From: Rhipicephalus microplus
Lineage: Eukaryota; Arthropoda; Arachnida; Ixodida; Ixodidae
Length of the DNA: 64,000 nt
Direction of reading: 5' to 3'
NCBI RefSeq assembly: GCF_043290135.1
Contig: NC_134702.1
Span: 83,549,817-83,613,816 of the forward strand
The notes beneath the pieces are model-generated. The model saw only the letters and a list, made by a program, of their open reading frames with translations. It did no database searches and was not told the DNA's origin. The translations under genes were made by a program, and so were the position numbers. Below are positions 10,365-25,300 of the stretch, in pieces. Within the stretch, counting starts at the first letter, position 1. Each line of letters starts with the position of its first letter.

Positions 10365-13300
10365 GTCAGTCTTCGTTTCCGACCGATTACTTTCCCGTAG
10401 GTGTTTGCGGTAGGATACGTCACAAATCGGGTGACTGGGAAGTGGCACCTGATTGACACGGCTTCGTCTGGTCTTGGAGCAGCTGGCATGTCTTGACAAA
10501 GCGCCTACTGGGTTTTGTCGCTACCCCTACCGACCCGTAGTTGTGTTTTGCCGTTCGCGTGAACGTCAAGGACGTTGTGCGCGCATAAGTCGCTGCGTGA
10601 CTCAGAGGAAGAGAAGCGCGGCATACTTTTTGTGTCGTTAATCGCTCCGGCCCGTCGAGGAAGTGTAGGTAGCGAATAGGCCATTTCGACGCCGAGAGAC
10701 TTTAGCTTTGCGTTGTCTCAGGTCGTAGCTCTGCCTGGGAAACTTTGGTATATTTGTCTCCCGAGCTCGTGAAACACGCATATTCTGTGGTTTCCTCGCG
10801 CGGAGGGCGAGGCTAGCAGTCAAGTCCCGTGAATAGGCCGGCCCAAAGCGATATTGCCCAACACTTATCGGCACTTTTCTCCGCTGTGACCTATCTATAC
10901 GCGCAGCATTTGAGCTTATCGGCTGCCCTTTTCCAAGCTACTCACAGTTGGGCGATTGCGCGTAACGCATCGCTGTGCGGTGTCGTCACGGCTGACGAGG
11001 ACGTTTCTTTTACCTCCGCGGTATCTCCGCGCAATTAAGAGCGTGCCACTTCGCGGCTTTTTCACTGCCCTCCCTAGAAAGTACTCCGTGGGAGGGCTGG
11101 CCGACGCGTAGTTGGGAGCGCACGCCAGAAATCAGACTTGCGGCCACCGCTTCTTGTTGTGTCGTCGTTCATTTGATCGAGTGGCGCTGAAATACTGCAA
11201 CGTAGACGATCGCAGACAGGAAAAACATGAGTACTGTTGCTTGCTTGAGTACTGCTTTTTTGAGCCCTTGTTTCCTATGAAAGACACTCCTCACTCCAAT
11301 TTATCCTAACGAGATGGTAATAAATACACAATCAATCGTGCGTATTATCACTTAACAGCACTAGCAAAACTATGTTAAACATGGTTCTGCTAATATTGTT
11401 TTCACGAATTAGGTAGCAGGGCCGGACAGGGGACAGCGTTAAGAAGTGTCGAGGCCATCGTCACTTTCAAGAACTAAAATAAACCCATGCATAGTTATCC
11501 CCGTTTCTTCGAAGACAATGGCTTTTCCGTCACCGGCACGTTGCAAGCACAAAGGAGCCGTGCATGCAACTTACTACCTTGTATATTAACTAGAACTCTT
11601 TAAGAAGGCTCTGTTCTTATTGCTCTCTCTCTCTCATTCCCGCTTATTGCGCTTTCGTATCCAGGAAATGGAGCAGTATGAAGACATCTGGAGACAAGAA
11701 ATGAAAGATCTGGGCGGCCTCGTGGCTCGGCTACAGGAGGAAAACTCCAAGTTAAGCAGCTCCCTCAAAGAGAAAGAGAGCCACCGTTCCCTGCATTACG
11801 AGGCACACAGTGAGCTACCTTTATAAATGCGCCTGCTTCGCGCTAGTTTTCATGGTGATTTCAACTGAGGAGTGAGTGCTCCGCCGCAATAAAGCATTTA
11901 TAAATCGCGTGTCCAACCTTAGCCAAGTTGGTTCAGTCACAGTTCCTTAAACTTCTGGGTATGAGAGCGTGAACAATGACATCAGGAAGCAGGAATTGTT
12001 TATAACAAATGTTCATGCAAACAAAACATTGCAAACAGCACGGTGCTGATTTGTTTCTTTTTAAGCTTCTTCACGGTATTCTCACCTGCTCAGAACAGCT
12101 CAGTTGTGTCGGCCTTTTTTTTTTTTTGTAGCTCTTTTATTACTATTACGATTCTCCGAATTCTGCATAAGAAAGCGTATGCCTTTTATGTTCCTGCCTG
12201 CCATATCCAGCACTCTATCATTCACAGAATGCATAGTATTGGCTTTTTTATGCTTACTTTGTTATCAATATTGGTTATAACTGAAAGTCTCTGTTATTTT
12301 TTTTTTCTTGTAGGTTCTCATTGTTGTAACATTGCTTCACGCATTGCTTACGTCCTTTTCCCTCTCTTCGTTGTCATTTAAGGTTACCTAGTGCATTGTC
12401 TACTTAGGGCAGGTAATAATTGCGGAGCCGAACCACGAGATTGAAGTAACTAGAAGAATAAGAATGGTGTGGAGCGCATTTGGCAAGCACTCTCAAATTA
12501 TGACACGTAGATTGCTACTATCCCTCAAGAGAAAGGTATATAACAGCTGTATCTTGCCGGTACTTAGCTACGGAGCAGAAACCTGGAGACTTACAAAGAG
12601 GGTTCAGCTTAGATTGAGGACGCAGCGAGCAATGGAAAGAAAAATGGTAGGTGTAACCTTAAGAAACAAGAAGAGAGCAGAGTGGATTAGGGAACAAACG
12701 GGGGTTAAGGATATCATAGCTGAAATCAAGAAGAAGAAATGGACATGAGCCAAGCATGTAGTGCGTAGACAGGATAACCGCTGGTCGTTAAGGGTAACTA
12801 ACTGGATTCCCAGAGAAGGCAAGCAGGTTATGGGGAGACAGAAGGTTAGGTGGGCAGATTAGATTAAGAAGTTTGCGGGTATAAATTGGCAGCAGCAAGC
12901 ACAGGACCGGGTTAACTGGCGGAACATGGGAGAGGCCTTTGTCCTGCAGTGGACGTAGTCAGGCTGATGATGATGAGTGCATTGTTGTGCCTGAGCTGAC
13001 ACTTTCCTTTTCCTCAGCTTGTGTTTGCTTTTCTCATATTAGGCCCTTTTATTTTCAGTTTTTGTTTTAATTTCCCTTTCTTTTTACTTACATTCCTTAT
13101 GTTGACTGTTTTTATTATCTTTATTATTATCTATGCATGCATCAGGCCCTGGGACCTCGTAGTTCTTCCTTGCATAATAAGTATACTACTACTACAACTG
13201 CAGGGCTCTGCTGTCCTACGATACAACGGTTAGGGATGTATAATGACTCAAGGTTCTTGTGCGCCGATGATATAAATGTTGGTCGATTGCTACTGCATTG

Positions 13301-16300
13301 TGATTCTGCACTTCGAGCACTGGGTTGAAAGATAGCGTTATCAACCAAGCACGTGAAGTCGTTTAATCTTTGCTGCATCTGCTCCTATTTCATTTGGTAG
13401 TGTCTTTTCTCTGCAGATGTATAGGACATGCTTCTAAGCACTTGGCTCTTTCATTGATTGCTCTTCACTTTGCATCCTTTAACACGTTCCATTCGTAGCG
13501 TGTACACTATTATATCAGTGTTCTTGTATTTAAAAACGTTCCTTGCTCTCTCTGCTGGGATGTTATGATTGTAAATATTATGCTGTGATGCATACAAGGT
13601 CAGCAAAAACGTCTTTTTATTTTCAAAACTATGCACACTTTTCTGTGCTAATCTATTAGTCCGCCTCGATGGTGTAACTGTTAAGGCGCTCGGCTGCTGA
13701 CCTGAAGCCGTCTGTTTGATCCTGGCCGTGCCCATCCCATTTTGATGGCCGTGATACCAGAGGCCCGTGTACTGTGCGACATAAAGTTTCCCCGTATGAA
13801 CTGGATAGAATTCTGGCACTGCTATCGTTCAGCCGCCATGGAAATAATGTGTAGTACATGGATTTGATTAATCATTTCGCTTGCCGCCTCGAACGCACTT
13901 ATGGCTTCGTTTTTCTAGTTGTCTATTAGCATTTGTTTTGTTGTGAACTTTGTGAGCCGATTTGTATTGGTGAGCTTAAAAGGGTTAAAGAAGTTGTGAC
14001 ATCAAATTTCGAAGCTAAAACAAGCCTCTTGTGGGTTTTCTTTGTATGCAAGGACACTCCACATGAACGGTGGGACACAGCAAACGTTAGGATATATTTT
14101 AATTCACCTCCAAAGTGTACCTAAATGCTCATTTTCCCGGCTGAAACCCATCACAAGTGTGTCCGGAACTGTCGTAGCTCTGTTGGAAGGGCAACTAAAG
14201 TTGCAGCGTTGTCACACCAGATCTGTAGTGAGCATAGGCATGCGCAGGTTTCCCCATCAGGAGGAACAAAAGTTCATCGCAGTGCACCCCCCTCCTATTA
14301 TGTCAATGTATTAGGCTGTGTTTGCACAAACCCTCTCGTAAGTGACTATGGAAGTGGCTGGCCCCTTAACCCTCTCCCGTGCGCACGCCTATTGTAGTGA
14401 GGGGAGTAATCTCGGGAGACCTCCGCCACGGACGTACCGTACCGTTAAAGCATCGTGGCTGCTACACGTTTGTTTTGCGGGTGCTTGTGCGGCGCATGTG
14501 TGCGAGAAAGCCAGCGAGAGCAGACAATAATCCGCCCAACGTGCGTCACAGCCTTGTGTCGCCACGTGAACAGGCCACACTGTAACGTCACATCCCTATT
14601 TTGCACCCAGAAACTGAAACTGAAAATAGTCCACATGAAAAAGGCAATATTACTTTATTTAGCGAGAGTAAATGAATCTTGGTGTGTGTAGCACACTTCC
14701 TGGAGCTATAGGAAGTGCTTGCAGCAAAGAATGTGCAACCTACCTCGCTGCAGTGGTCTAGTGGCTAAGGTACTTGGCTGCGGTGGCTGCATTTCCAATC
14801 GAGGCGGAAATGTTGTAGGCCCGTGTGCTCAGATTTGGGTGCACGTTAAAGGACCCCAGGTGGTCGAAATTTCCGGAGCCCTCCACTGCGGCGTTTCTCA
14901 TAATCATATGGAGGTTTTGGGTCGTTAAACCTCACATATCAATCAATCAAGAATGTGCAGCCTACAAATATGACGTTGAACCCCACATATCAATCAATCA
15001 AGAATGTGCAACCTATAAATATAGTGGCACCACCCGTTCAAGGTGTTGAAGTGGAAGTGCTGAACATTTGTTGAACTTTTTCTGGCAAGAAAGTGGCTCC
15101 AGGCAACGCAGAGCTAAAAGAACAAAGTTCAGACAACTCCATGTGCTACCCATTACTCCCACGCTGGCTGAAGCGCTATGCGTTGCAGCTCCCATAGACA
15201 CTAGCGCCCGAGTTCCCTCCCGTGTATTTATATGAAGCTCTATGATGTACAATATGAGCACATGTTAAAGAATGGTCACTTTCCAGAGTCCTCTACTGCA
15301 TGTCATAAAATTATATTGTTGTTTAGCCTTGTAAAACCCCAGATATTAATACCATCTATCGACCATCTTCATTGTTTCAAGGAGTTCTCAGCTTTGTCCG
15401 TAATTTCCAGTCTGCACATCAAACTAGATAGACATACTGTTTGGTGGCCTTAGTTATGATTCGCTTTGCTTCTGTTTTACATTGTTGTACTCCCACTAAG
15501 CAAGTTAACTGTATTTAGTGCTATTGCAATGAAAAATTGCTGTTGTAAAAGGAGCAGGTCACAGCTGTGAGTCTGTTCTTGGTTCCACTACTTAGATGTT
15601 TGCTTCCTCTGATAGATGCATGATACTATTGCAAGCATGGATATTCCCTCACACCAGTGCTTTTCTCAATCCCTATCCTAATCTCTCTGCTACAGCAGTC
15701 TATATCAGTCCAATGTGGAGATAAGAAGAAGAGGGCAGTCTTGTAGACCCAGAGCCCTCTGCTTGCACAGCTGTGAAGTGAAGCTTTTATGGTGCCCTTG
15801 TCTCTTCTCAGTGCTTTATGACCCTGGAACTTTATGACCAGATGTCCTTGTCTTAAAGCAGTTGCAGCAGGAGGTTTCTGTTTCTGAGTCTTAATGGACA
15901 CTCCTGTTTGCTCTTTTCTTTACAACTTTGTGCCTAGTTTGTTAGCTCCATATTGCTTTATCACGTGTGAAGAACATTCTTTCTTTTTATGAGGTGTGCA
16001 TTCATGATTGTCTGATTGCAAACACTGTTGGGATATTGCAAATAAACGAATGGGAAAATTCCTTTCAAAGCACTTTGTGTTGCACTGCTGCTGACTGTTT
16101 GTTATGTGATAGGTTGCTGCGTGAATAGCCTAACAGCTGGTGTAACCTGTAATTCTGCACAGTTCATTGACTTGTACACTGATATCTTATCACTTCATTG
16201 TTTCATGGGCCAGTTTTTATTTATTTTCCCACAGCTTATTTAGCCATAATATTCTAACTCAAGCCTGATATCTGATATTGGCAGTCTGCTGGAGTGGATG

Positions 16301-19300
16301 TCTTTTGGGGCAGATACCTTGTTGCTGAAGTTAGTCATTCTTCCAGATCATTAGGCTTTGAAATGTGTGAAGAACTAAGCTTTACGGTGAAGGTATCGTT
16401 AAACCACTGAGATCATCGATACAGGGGCGATAGTGTCTTTCAGGTTCTGGACTCTGAGCAGTCTTTAAAGGAGCATATAAATCTAAGTGGTGAAAATTAC
16501 TTAACATGCTTCTTTCGTGTTCAAAGTGGGCTTTATTAAAGAAAAATGAAAGAAAAAGTACTTTAAAACAGCATTGCCGTTGGTTTCCTTTCCTAGCTTT
16601 GCTTGTTTACATTGCATTGGGACAACTTTGCTTTGATCAGTGAAGTTGCTTCAGGAGTTCTTTTAATGGTTTTGTTGTCAGAAAGAATGTTTTAAAAAAT
16701 TAAATGGAAAAGACAAAGAATTTTGTGACAGTGTAACAGTAGCAAACATTGCATGGAACTAGAAACAAGCAAGGAATTCGTTTTTGTTACTTTGATCTTG
16801 GTCTGTCAGTTACTACACTGAGTGTTTCGATCTAAGCGCCACTGCAGGTCTGGTTTGCGCAATGCAAAGATAAGACTGAAAGTTCACACTTCAACTGCAG
16901 CTGCAAAATGCGCACCTAGTTCATCGCAGTCCAGACATTCGAACCAACTCCAATCTGCATGCCTTCACTGAGTGTAAAAATTTTTCTTGACTGTTGTGGT
17001 CCCTGAGCTTCTTTGGTAACGGTGGTAATTCCATTGTGTGCTGCCCATCAAATGAAGTGAGTACCTACTGTACTCCTGTTGCAGCTATAACTCCGGTGTA
17101 ATGTGTGCAGGTGTGACGCTTGGCGAAGACATTGTTGTCCTCGAACGACTCCGGGACGCCTTTGACAAACAAGCAGCTCAGCTGAAGCAGTGTGAGAAGG
17201 ACAAGGCTAAGCAAGCTGCCGACATAGAATCTGTAAGGGAGCACCTGCTGTCACATATTTTTTTTTCAACATTGTCTGCTGTACAGGTTGTGTGCATTGC
17301 CGCTTTCATTATTGCTTCTGCATTTCTAGCCATCACCACATCTTCGTCCATTTAAGTCTGGTGTAGCTTACATTGCGGTGACTTCATAAAATGATGATAA
17401 ACTTTCTTTGTGCAAGCTACAAAAAGTACTGGACACTGTGAAGGACACATACGGGACAATCAACACTTTTCATCCTAATGTGTTCTGTATGTGTCTATCT
17501 TTGCAGTCTCCCAATACAAAAAGAAAGTTGATCATGTTTGACCAACTAGCCGAGTGTCAGGTTTTATATGTACATTACTTTTTTTTTATATTGCATTAAT
17601 TTTCTGGGCACACCGTGCAAGGGTAGTGCTGTTCTTTTAAGGCTTTGCTAATACTAAATTTTAATTTATAAGCAAATAGTGGTTTGGTCAAATAATTTCT
17701 AATTGAATTCAATTAGTATTCATCACATATTATAAAAAAGAGCATATTTGTCGTGATGGAACTAACCTGCACAATATTTTTTTTTAATTGAAACAATGAC
17801 TGTGCAAAAGTCATTCTTTTTGATTCAAAGAAAGTGGAAACAACTTTAAATAGTTGCAGGATTTGACTTTTGGTTGAATGCAAGTGATAATCATAAAATA
17901 CATTGAATTTTAAAATTTACTGTGTTTAGAGCATATGAGCCAGTTTAAAGAGCTTTTAAAATGAAGCTTAAAATATGAATAATCGATGTGAGGGTAATGT
18001 GTTCATTTAACCTGGAATGGGGGCTTTGTGGTAGTGAGAATTTCTCCTGGGTGGGCGTATTCACGACATGGCACCTCTCCACTGTAGCAAAACCACATTA
18101 CAAGGGGGGCGTGTTGCATGTGAACTAATATACAACTATTCATTCATTTCAAAATTTTCTAATAATTTGAATTCAAATCAAAGTGGATTGGAATACTGTA
18201 ATATTCGCTTGAATATTCCAAGTGCTCGGATATTTGCACAAGCCAATCATTTTTTTTTTTTTAAATTTGAAGCAATTATTTAGAAACCTTTAAAAAGCAC
18301 GTTGACCATTTCTGTTAATTTGGACAAACCAATAGATAGAGGCATGGTTGAATAGACAGGTGCACAAGTTAACCTACATATAGACAAACTGATTTAGTCT
18401 CTGTACCGCTCTGAATTTGAGGGGAAGCTTTATGTATGAAGCAGAGATGAATCGGGAGAACTTGAGATTGGGAGCTAGCATACCAGTGGTGTCTGCTGGA
18501 CTCTATGGGGTCATCTGTAGGTGAAATAGACTTACTTTTGTGTCTACACATTGGTATACTCAGCAGAGCATGCCGACCTACTCTGCTGGGTTGGTCAAAC
18601 TCATTTTGCACCAACCAAGTGCTGGTGCCCTCCGACTCCAAGTCTCCCCCATTTAGTTGCGTGAACTCCAAAGAGACTCTTCGTGATGTACAGCAAAACT
18701 TCATGCAAAGTAGTAAGAGATCCCATACTGAGGCCTTAAAGCTGTTAGATTAGGGAAGCTTACCAAACTTCTGGCCATTTAGGTATGGTTCTGTTTGCTG
18801 TTGTGTCAACCAAGATGGAAACCTGGATTCAAGCTGGAGGCAAAGTAGCAGGGTCCATTTGTGTCATCAAAATTTGGCACTCTTGACCATGTGTATATTT
18901 TTTGTATACACTTTGTTCTTGACTGCATGGCAATGTCCATACTTTGACCACTCTCGAACATGCTCGAACAACATAATGCTCACACGTCTGCTATAAGAAA
19001 GTAATTACTGTTTTGTTAGGTTGTATAACCTCTAAAATCTGTAATCACTTCATGTGAAGGTTCTGAAATAATGCCAATCAGTGAGAAAAAAAAAGAAGAG
19101 TTTCTTTTCACTCGCCCTGTTTGAGATCTTCTCACGTTGCCATGCCAGCAGGCCTGAACTCCAATGTTGGGTCACTTTTCACCACGTTCCTTTTCTTTCT
19201 CCTTCTCTGCTGCGTCTTGTGGTTGCACTATGTAGTAAATGAATAACGAAGATGTGCGGCTTGCCTTTTACCAGCTTCAGCAGCAGCTGGATGCCAGCAA

Positions 19301-22300
19301 GAAGGCCACTCAGGAGCAGAGTCGACGCAACCGGCGGCTGCAGCAGCAGATGCGGCAGCTGTGCGACGAGCGTGGCGACCTGCAGGTGCAGTTGCAGGAC
19401 CAACAGAGCCAGCTGCAGGCCTTGCAGGAGCGACTAGGCCTCGCTGTCAAGGACCACGACGACCTTCTCCAGTCCAGGGTGAGACTGGAGGCGCTCTTTT
19501 CAAACCTATGGCTATGTAACGATGTGTTTTAGGCCATGCATCAAACATGTGGTATTCATGAAAAAAAAGAAAGTTTGGAGCCCTTCTACTGTTGGTAAAA
19601 TGGGGGTAAGTGAACCCTGGAGCGTGCATGCCTGACCTGCTACTATTCCACTCTATCTCTGGTATTGTTCAATGCTGCCTCTCAACTTCTCTCTTCCTTT
19701 GTGCCTGGAAATGGATGTTCGTCAGCATGTCTAGCAGCCCAACATTTGTTCCTATTCAACATTTCTTTTTATTACAGGCAATGATGACAGTCTTATGTGA
19801 AACAATTAATGTGCCCATGTGAAATCACCAGTGACCTCAATACAAGATCAGATATCTGTGTTGGAAGCGGCTGATCATGACAAGCCCACAATCTAGAGAG
19901 CATCAGTCATCTGATGCTCTCTAATATACATCTGTGGTTGTACAGTCGAAACCCGCAATAACGAAATCGCCGGGGAAACCGAAAAATTTCGTTTTCGCGA
20001 GAATTTCATTGCCACGAGTATGAGACATATAAACAGTGATACGGCCAGCAGAATGAAAATTTATTGCCAGAAGTCAGTCAACTTGCTTTGCCGACCCTTG
20101 CCATGCAACAACATCAAAGCTCTTCCTTCGCACTGAAAAAGTGGTTCATTGCTACGTCGTCGTCATGTGCGCCGAAGAAGGAGCGAAGGGTGTCCAGCGC
20201 ATCCAAAACAACCCGCGGGTTGGGTTTCTCTGCGTGCGTCCCTTCTTCGTCCTCGCTGTCGTCAGCTTCGTGCACGCTTTCGATAATGGCCACGTCGGTC
20301 ACTTCCTCGTACACGACTACATCGTCATCGGCACGAACGAACGCATCAACGGTGATTTCATCTGGGATGTCGATGGTGTTGGTGTTGCTTCAGCCTGTTG
20401 AGCTCGTCCGACGGCGCCATCTGCACTCCAGCATGATCATTTGCCATCGCCTGCTGCAGTGTGGCCAGCCATGTTGCCGGACACAGACCCCCATCGCCGA
20501 TTTAAGTAAAGAAAAATGGCAGTACCCACGCTAGCGCGTTAAAAGCAGACGTTTACAAATTTTGAGTGCGCATAACACACATACGGGCATATTTTTGACA
20601 GTTAACCATTAGTGGGAGGGTAAAATAAGGCCCGCACCATGGTATAAAATTCGTGAATGCGGGATCGCTGCCCAAAAACATTTCTTTGCCGCGAGATACG
20701 TAACACATGGGCTTCTATGAACGTCAACCGGGGATCGGGAAATATTTCGTTGCCACGGGGATTTCATACTCGCGGGGTTTTGTTATTGCGGGTTTTGACT
20801 GTATACACTCAAATTTCGATATAACAAACTCTGATATAATGAAATATCTGTTATAAAAAGTAAATGAAGACTAGCCTTGCAATAGATATAGTGTTAGGAA
20901 TATACCTTTATAATGAATTTTCGGATATAACAAGCATATTTTGGTGTATGATGCAACTTTGTAATAACGAGGTATAAGTGTACGCCAGTATATACAAATA
21001 CACCTATGGCGGGTGCATCTTCAAAGGCCTACTATTTGTGTGCACCCGCATTTCTGTACACTCACTGACACCGGGTTTTGGCAAACCATGCTACGTACTG
21101 CCACCAAAATCTGTAACTCGTACAGGCGTCGCGTTTAAAAAAATACGAAATTCCTTCAGCTGCAAACTGCAGCAAGAGGGCAACGAATGCCCAAAAAGGT
21201 TGGTAGCTATTAAACTAAGATTCGCCAATTTCTATACAGCACATACCGCAGTTGGCAAATTGTTGTGGTGAGTTCACGAGGCATAACCACTTTGAATGAA
21301 TTGTTAGAGTTTTGTAGTTCTTGAGATATTCATTCCCAAAGTGTTTAGTGAAATATCCAAGTGTTCTAGCTGCTCGGTGCATCAGTGCACAAAATTGCGT
21401 TTCATTACAAATGCAAACAACACTACAAATTCAGAGCACTTTCGGAAGGAGCACATCTTAAAAACTGTACCACCTATACTTGATTCCAAGTGATACGTCT
21501 TCACAATTCACCAGTTGCAATATGTGCCTGGCATAATTAATTGCATGGCAGTTTATTGAGTGCTAGTTAATGTAATTTTTTATATTTATGGACATATCCT
21601 GCACCTGGCAACTTACTTCTGAAGAAAAAAATTATATTTTCTCAGACAGGCTAAGTGTAAAAGTTACAAAAGCAATAACTAAAGCAGGTATAATAGTAGT
21701 AGTTACCATAGTTTACTTGAATCTACTTTAGTCATCAAATTTCAAACTTGTTCAGCTGATCGACATTGAGCAACGTAAAGACTTGAAGTAGGTCGAGCAA
21801 AGCTGTACAGCTGGTCCTGTAATTTTATTGAGAACATTTAAATTGCATCTGACCACTTGAAGGGGCCTTGCAATACTTTTTGAGCATGGACAGAAAATGC
21901 TGCCGATAGGTAGTAGAGGCTCCCGAGAACACGGGAGCCGAATCTTGTAGCGCACACGGCCTGTAATTCACAATAAATGATCAAAATCAGCTCAAAATTG
22001 CTTTCTCTTCCCTCAACAAATGATGGAAGACACTCAAAAATCACTCGTAGAAGACCATCTATAAGCCATTGGCTGATTTGAACATGACGCTCTCAGTTGT
22101 TACAGAGATCGCCGCGAGAGGCCATGACTTGTCCACGCGCGCACGCGCGATCGCACTGTAAAAGCTGCTCATTCGAAGAAAAGGAAAAAAGTGCTCAAGC
22201 TCACGTGGCGCGCGTGACATATTTTCTGTGCCCCTGTCATCCCTCCCTGCTTAGCGTCCAGGACATTCTTCAGGACAAGAAAGCAGAGAATGCGATTTCA

Positions 22301-25300
22301 GCGTGCGACAAATTTTTGTAACTCCGCTCGTACTGGCCGGATTCTTAAATTTTTTGTGGCGTTGAATTTGTGAGGAAATAAGCTCTTCCATTGAATTCAT
22401 TACATGGTTACTTAAAAAAGTGTTTCAGGACTCCTTTAAACCTTGAACTTGTCCGTTTGTGGACACTGCAATGACATTGGCACACTTTCGCTTTAGTGAA
22501 AAGAAAAGCTATGAAACCTGCCCTATGATATACCGTGCGCAGTTAGTATTCAAATCGTATGTCAAAAACAGAACAACGATATTGTGCCGCAGTTTATATA
22601 CAAGCAGCATGCCCCCCACCCCCCTCTCCAATATATATACATTTTCGTTGTTTATTGCTAGGATGCTGTCCTGGATATGCATGGAAAAGTGGTCATTGAC
22701 CTGGACGACCCGAATCGACCCCGCTTCACGCTGGAGGAGCTCAAGCACATCCTTTTTGAAAGGAATGAGCTCAAGGCTCGAGTTAGTGATCTTGAAGACG
22801 AGCTGGCTCTGTACAGGCCAAGGTAATCACTAATGAACGCCTTATGTGTGCAAGTTTGTTCAGGCAAGCTTTGTACTTACTTCTTAATGTACCATACAAT
22901 GATACTTTGCAGCATGCCAAAAGAATGACCACTTAGAATCAGTGTAGAAGCTCTAAACTCACTCTTAGTTTAACTTCACTCTCACTGCATGAAGGCAGAA
23001 CCGAAGTACTACTTTACACCTACGTGCATTATCTGTAGTGTCTTGCTGGAATTGAATGCAAGTTTCTACCCATATGTATAGTTGAATCAACTCTAGTTGG
23101 AGGCCTCGTAATGATGTCGTGTAGGTTTTAATTTGAATCAACAGTCAATGTAGATTGGGTCATAAATTTCAGGAGACCAGTTCAACAAGTCAGGCCATCA
23201 TTTGGGTTCTGCTAAGATTTTGTTCTTCTCAGAAGCCTTATGAAGAATTTTTACAGGCATTCAGTTGCATAAGCCTTAACCTATCCATTATTTTTTATAA
23301 CTGCATATGAGGAAGTTTTTGAACATTGTGGCAGAACAGCGCAAGAAACACTGTTCTTCTACCGTGTTTATGATCCAACTCGCCCACCTAAGAAAGAACC
23401 TTTGTATAAAAGGAAGGAGTGCATCAGTGTTTTGCAATGTCACTTGACCAACATCTCCAATTCGTTCGGTGTAATTTGTTATGTTAATCAGGCACAAAGT
23501 TGTTTTGATATTTGGGTGTACAGGTGTGTGCACTGTCTCTTAAAGAGAGCATTAGCTATAACTTGCAAGCCATCAAAGTAAAAGAAAAAATTGGAGAGAG
23601 ACATGGCTGCACACTGATAAACGGCCTTGTCCCCCGCGGAAGGTGGTGGGCTCATGAGGCAACCTCGCTTCTGACCAGGCCGGTTGACCCACCATCTCCG
23701 GTCAAGGACGAAGACCGGCCCGTCCAAGGACCCATCAACCAGGAGCCTGAGGAGAAGCTTTTTTCCTACGGAAAGGCCTCCGGCATTCGCAAATTGTGAG
23801 TGCACTTCTTTCTTCTCACTTCCACTCTCTGTCGTGAAATTGTTTAAAGGGACACTAAAGGCAACTATTAAGTCGACGTTTATTGTTTCAATAGCCGTCC
23901 AGAAACCTCGTAGTGTTACTTTTGTGCCAAGGAAGGGCTTATTTTGAAACAAAATTGCGCTTTAGTGGCTCGAATCGGGTTACCACACTTCAAATTACCC
24001 GCCTCAAGGAGCAGACCGACTTAAGTCACTGTTGCCGTGCACAACGTTGCCCGGCTTTACTGCGCGGTCACCCACACTATTAGACAGAACGAAAGCAGTG
24101 GGAGCCACAGCAGCAACAATGGCGATTGATCAATTTTTTGTGATTGGCTTCGAGATGGCAGACGTGTTTTGGTTCAACTGCGCCCCGCTAGATGGCAACA
24201 CCTGTCCAGTGTAACTACGCCAAAGTTGAATTTTTGAACCAATCGCACCATTTTCCATAGCAACGTCCGGCGTTTTTTTTTTTTTTTTCATGAATCAAAC
24301 AGATACAAACAAGTAACTTTTATTGCGTCTCTTGATGAACGAAAGGTTCTTTATTTTGTGCAGCTAGATCGATTAATAGTGATTACATGTAGGCGGTTAG
24401 TCTGACGTCATTGGTATCAATTTGAAATGTTTACGTGGCGCATGTATTCTTGTGCATTTACCTTAATTTCTCGGTAACTAGGGCACTGCTGTTGATAATA
24501 TGGTCATTTTAGATGTTCTCATACATTGAGCTTTCACTCTGATGTAAATTGTTATTTGACTTTAGTGTCCCTTCAAACCGAGCACCCCCTTCCGGAAATG
24601 CAAACGTGATTCTCGGCTCCTGCTTATAATTCAGGCAGTTTATTTACAGAATTCTGCATTGTCGTAGCCAGACAAATTATCAGTGCAATGCAGGGGTGAA
24701 GAATCGATGAGATGTAGGGTAGTCAGTGGTAGCTACCAAGATACCTCCAATGAAATTGTAATAATGGGACAACATAAAGATGGGTCACGAAAATTTCACT
24801 AAAAAGACACAAAAAAAACTGGGTTTGCAATGCCACGAGAAAGTCCTTATGAATTTTTCAGAAAGAAAAGCCTCGTAGTTACCGAAAAATTCGTCCTGCT
24901 CTGAGGTTTAAACTCTGGACCAGGACGAAATTTTGGCAACTAAGAGGCTTTTTTTTTTTCTGAGAAATCCGTACGGATTTTCTTGTGGCTTCATGCTACA
25001 AACGCATGGTTGTCTTCTTTCCCTTTCAGAAAAAGACCTAGTGTATTCCCATGTATTGTCTGAAGCTTTCCTGGCTTCAGTATTGCTTATAGTTATCATG
25101 TATATGGCAGCGTGCAGTGTTTGTGTCGCTTTATGTGACTAACTGTCAGTCTTAAATACATTTCCAGCAGGGGATGCATTGGCATGCATATGTAAGCTGC
25201 CTGCCTTAGCTTGTATAATTTGCATGTGTGGGCTGGCGTCGGCTTTTCTGTGATAAATATGTAGTTCGTTTGTGGAAGCATCATGTGGGGACTAACACAT

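Larger units (their letters stand above)
11810..17110 (+). other. RILPL intron 2
   Basis: 5.3-kb GT-AG intron. It carries an RTE-like LINE end, a SINE-like copy, a full SINE with a duplicated tail and, in the last 2 kb (15050-17110), AT-rich sequence in which I see no gene or named repeat. Both ends are supported by exon phase. Confidence 0.8.
19479..22661 (+). other. RILPL intron 4
   Basis: 3.2-kb GT-AG intron holding a Tigger-type element (19943-20801), a small MITE directly next to it (20806-20980) and a TTAA-flanked MITE (21861-22435). The remaining sequence shows nothing I can name. Confidence 0.8.

Noticed and set aside
17417..17561. Possible extra RILPL exon (LQKVLDTVKDTYG or SPNTKRKLIMFDQLAECQ)
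   Set aside because: Neither piece has an acceptor and donor that keep phase 0 between exons 3 and 4 without a poor site; direct splicing of 17232 to 19275 is in frame.
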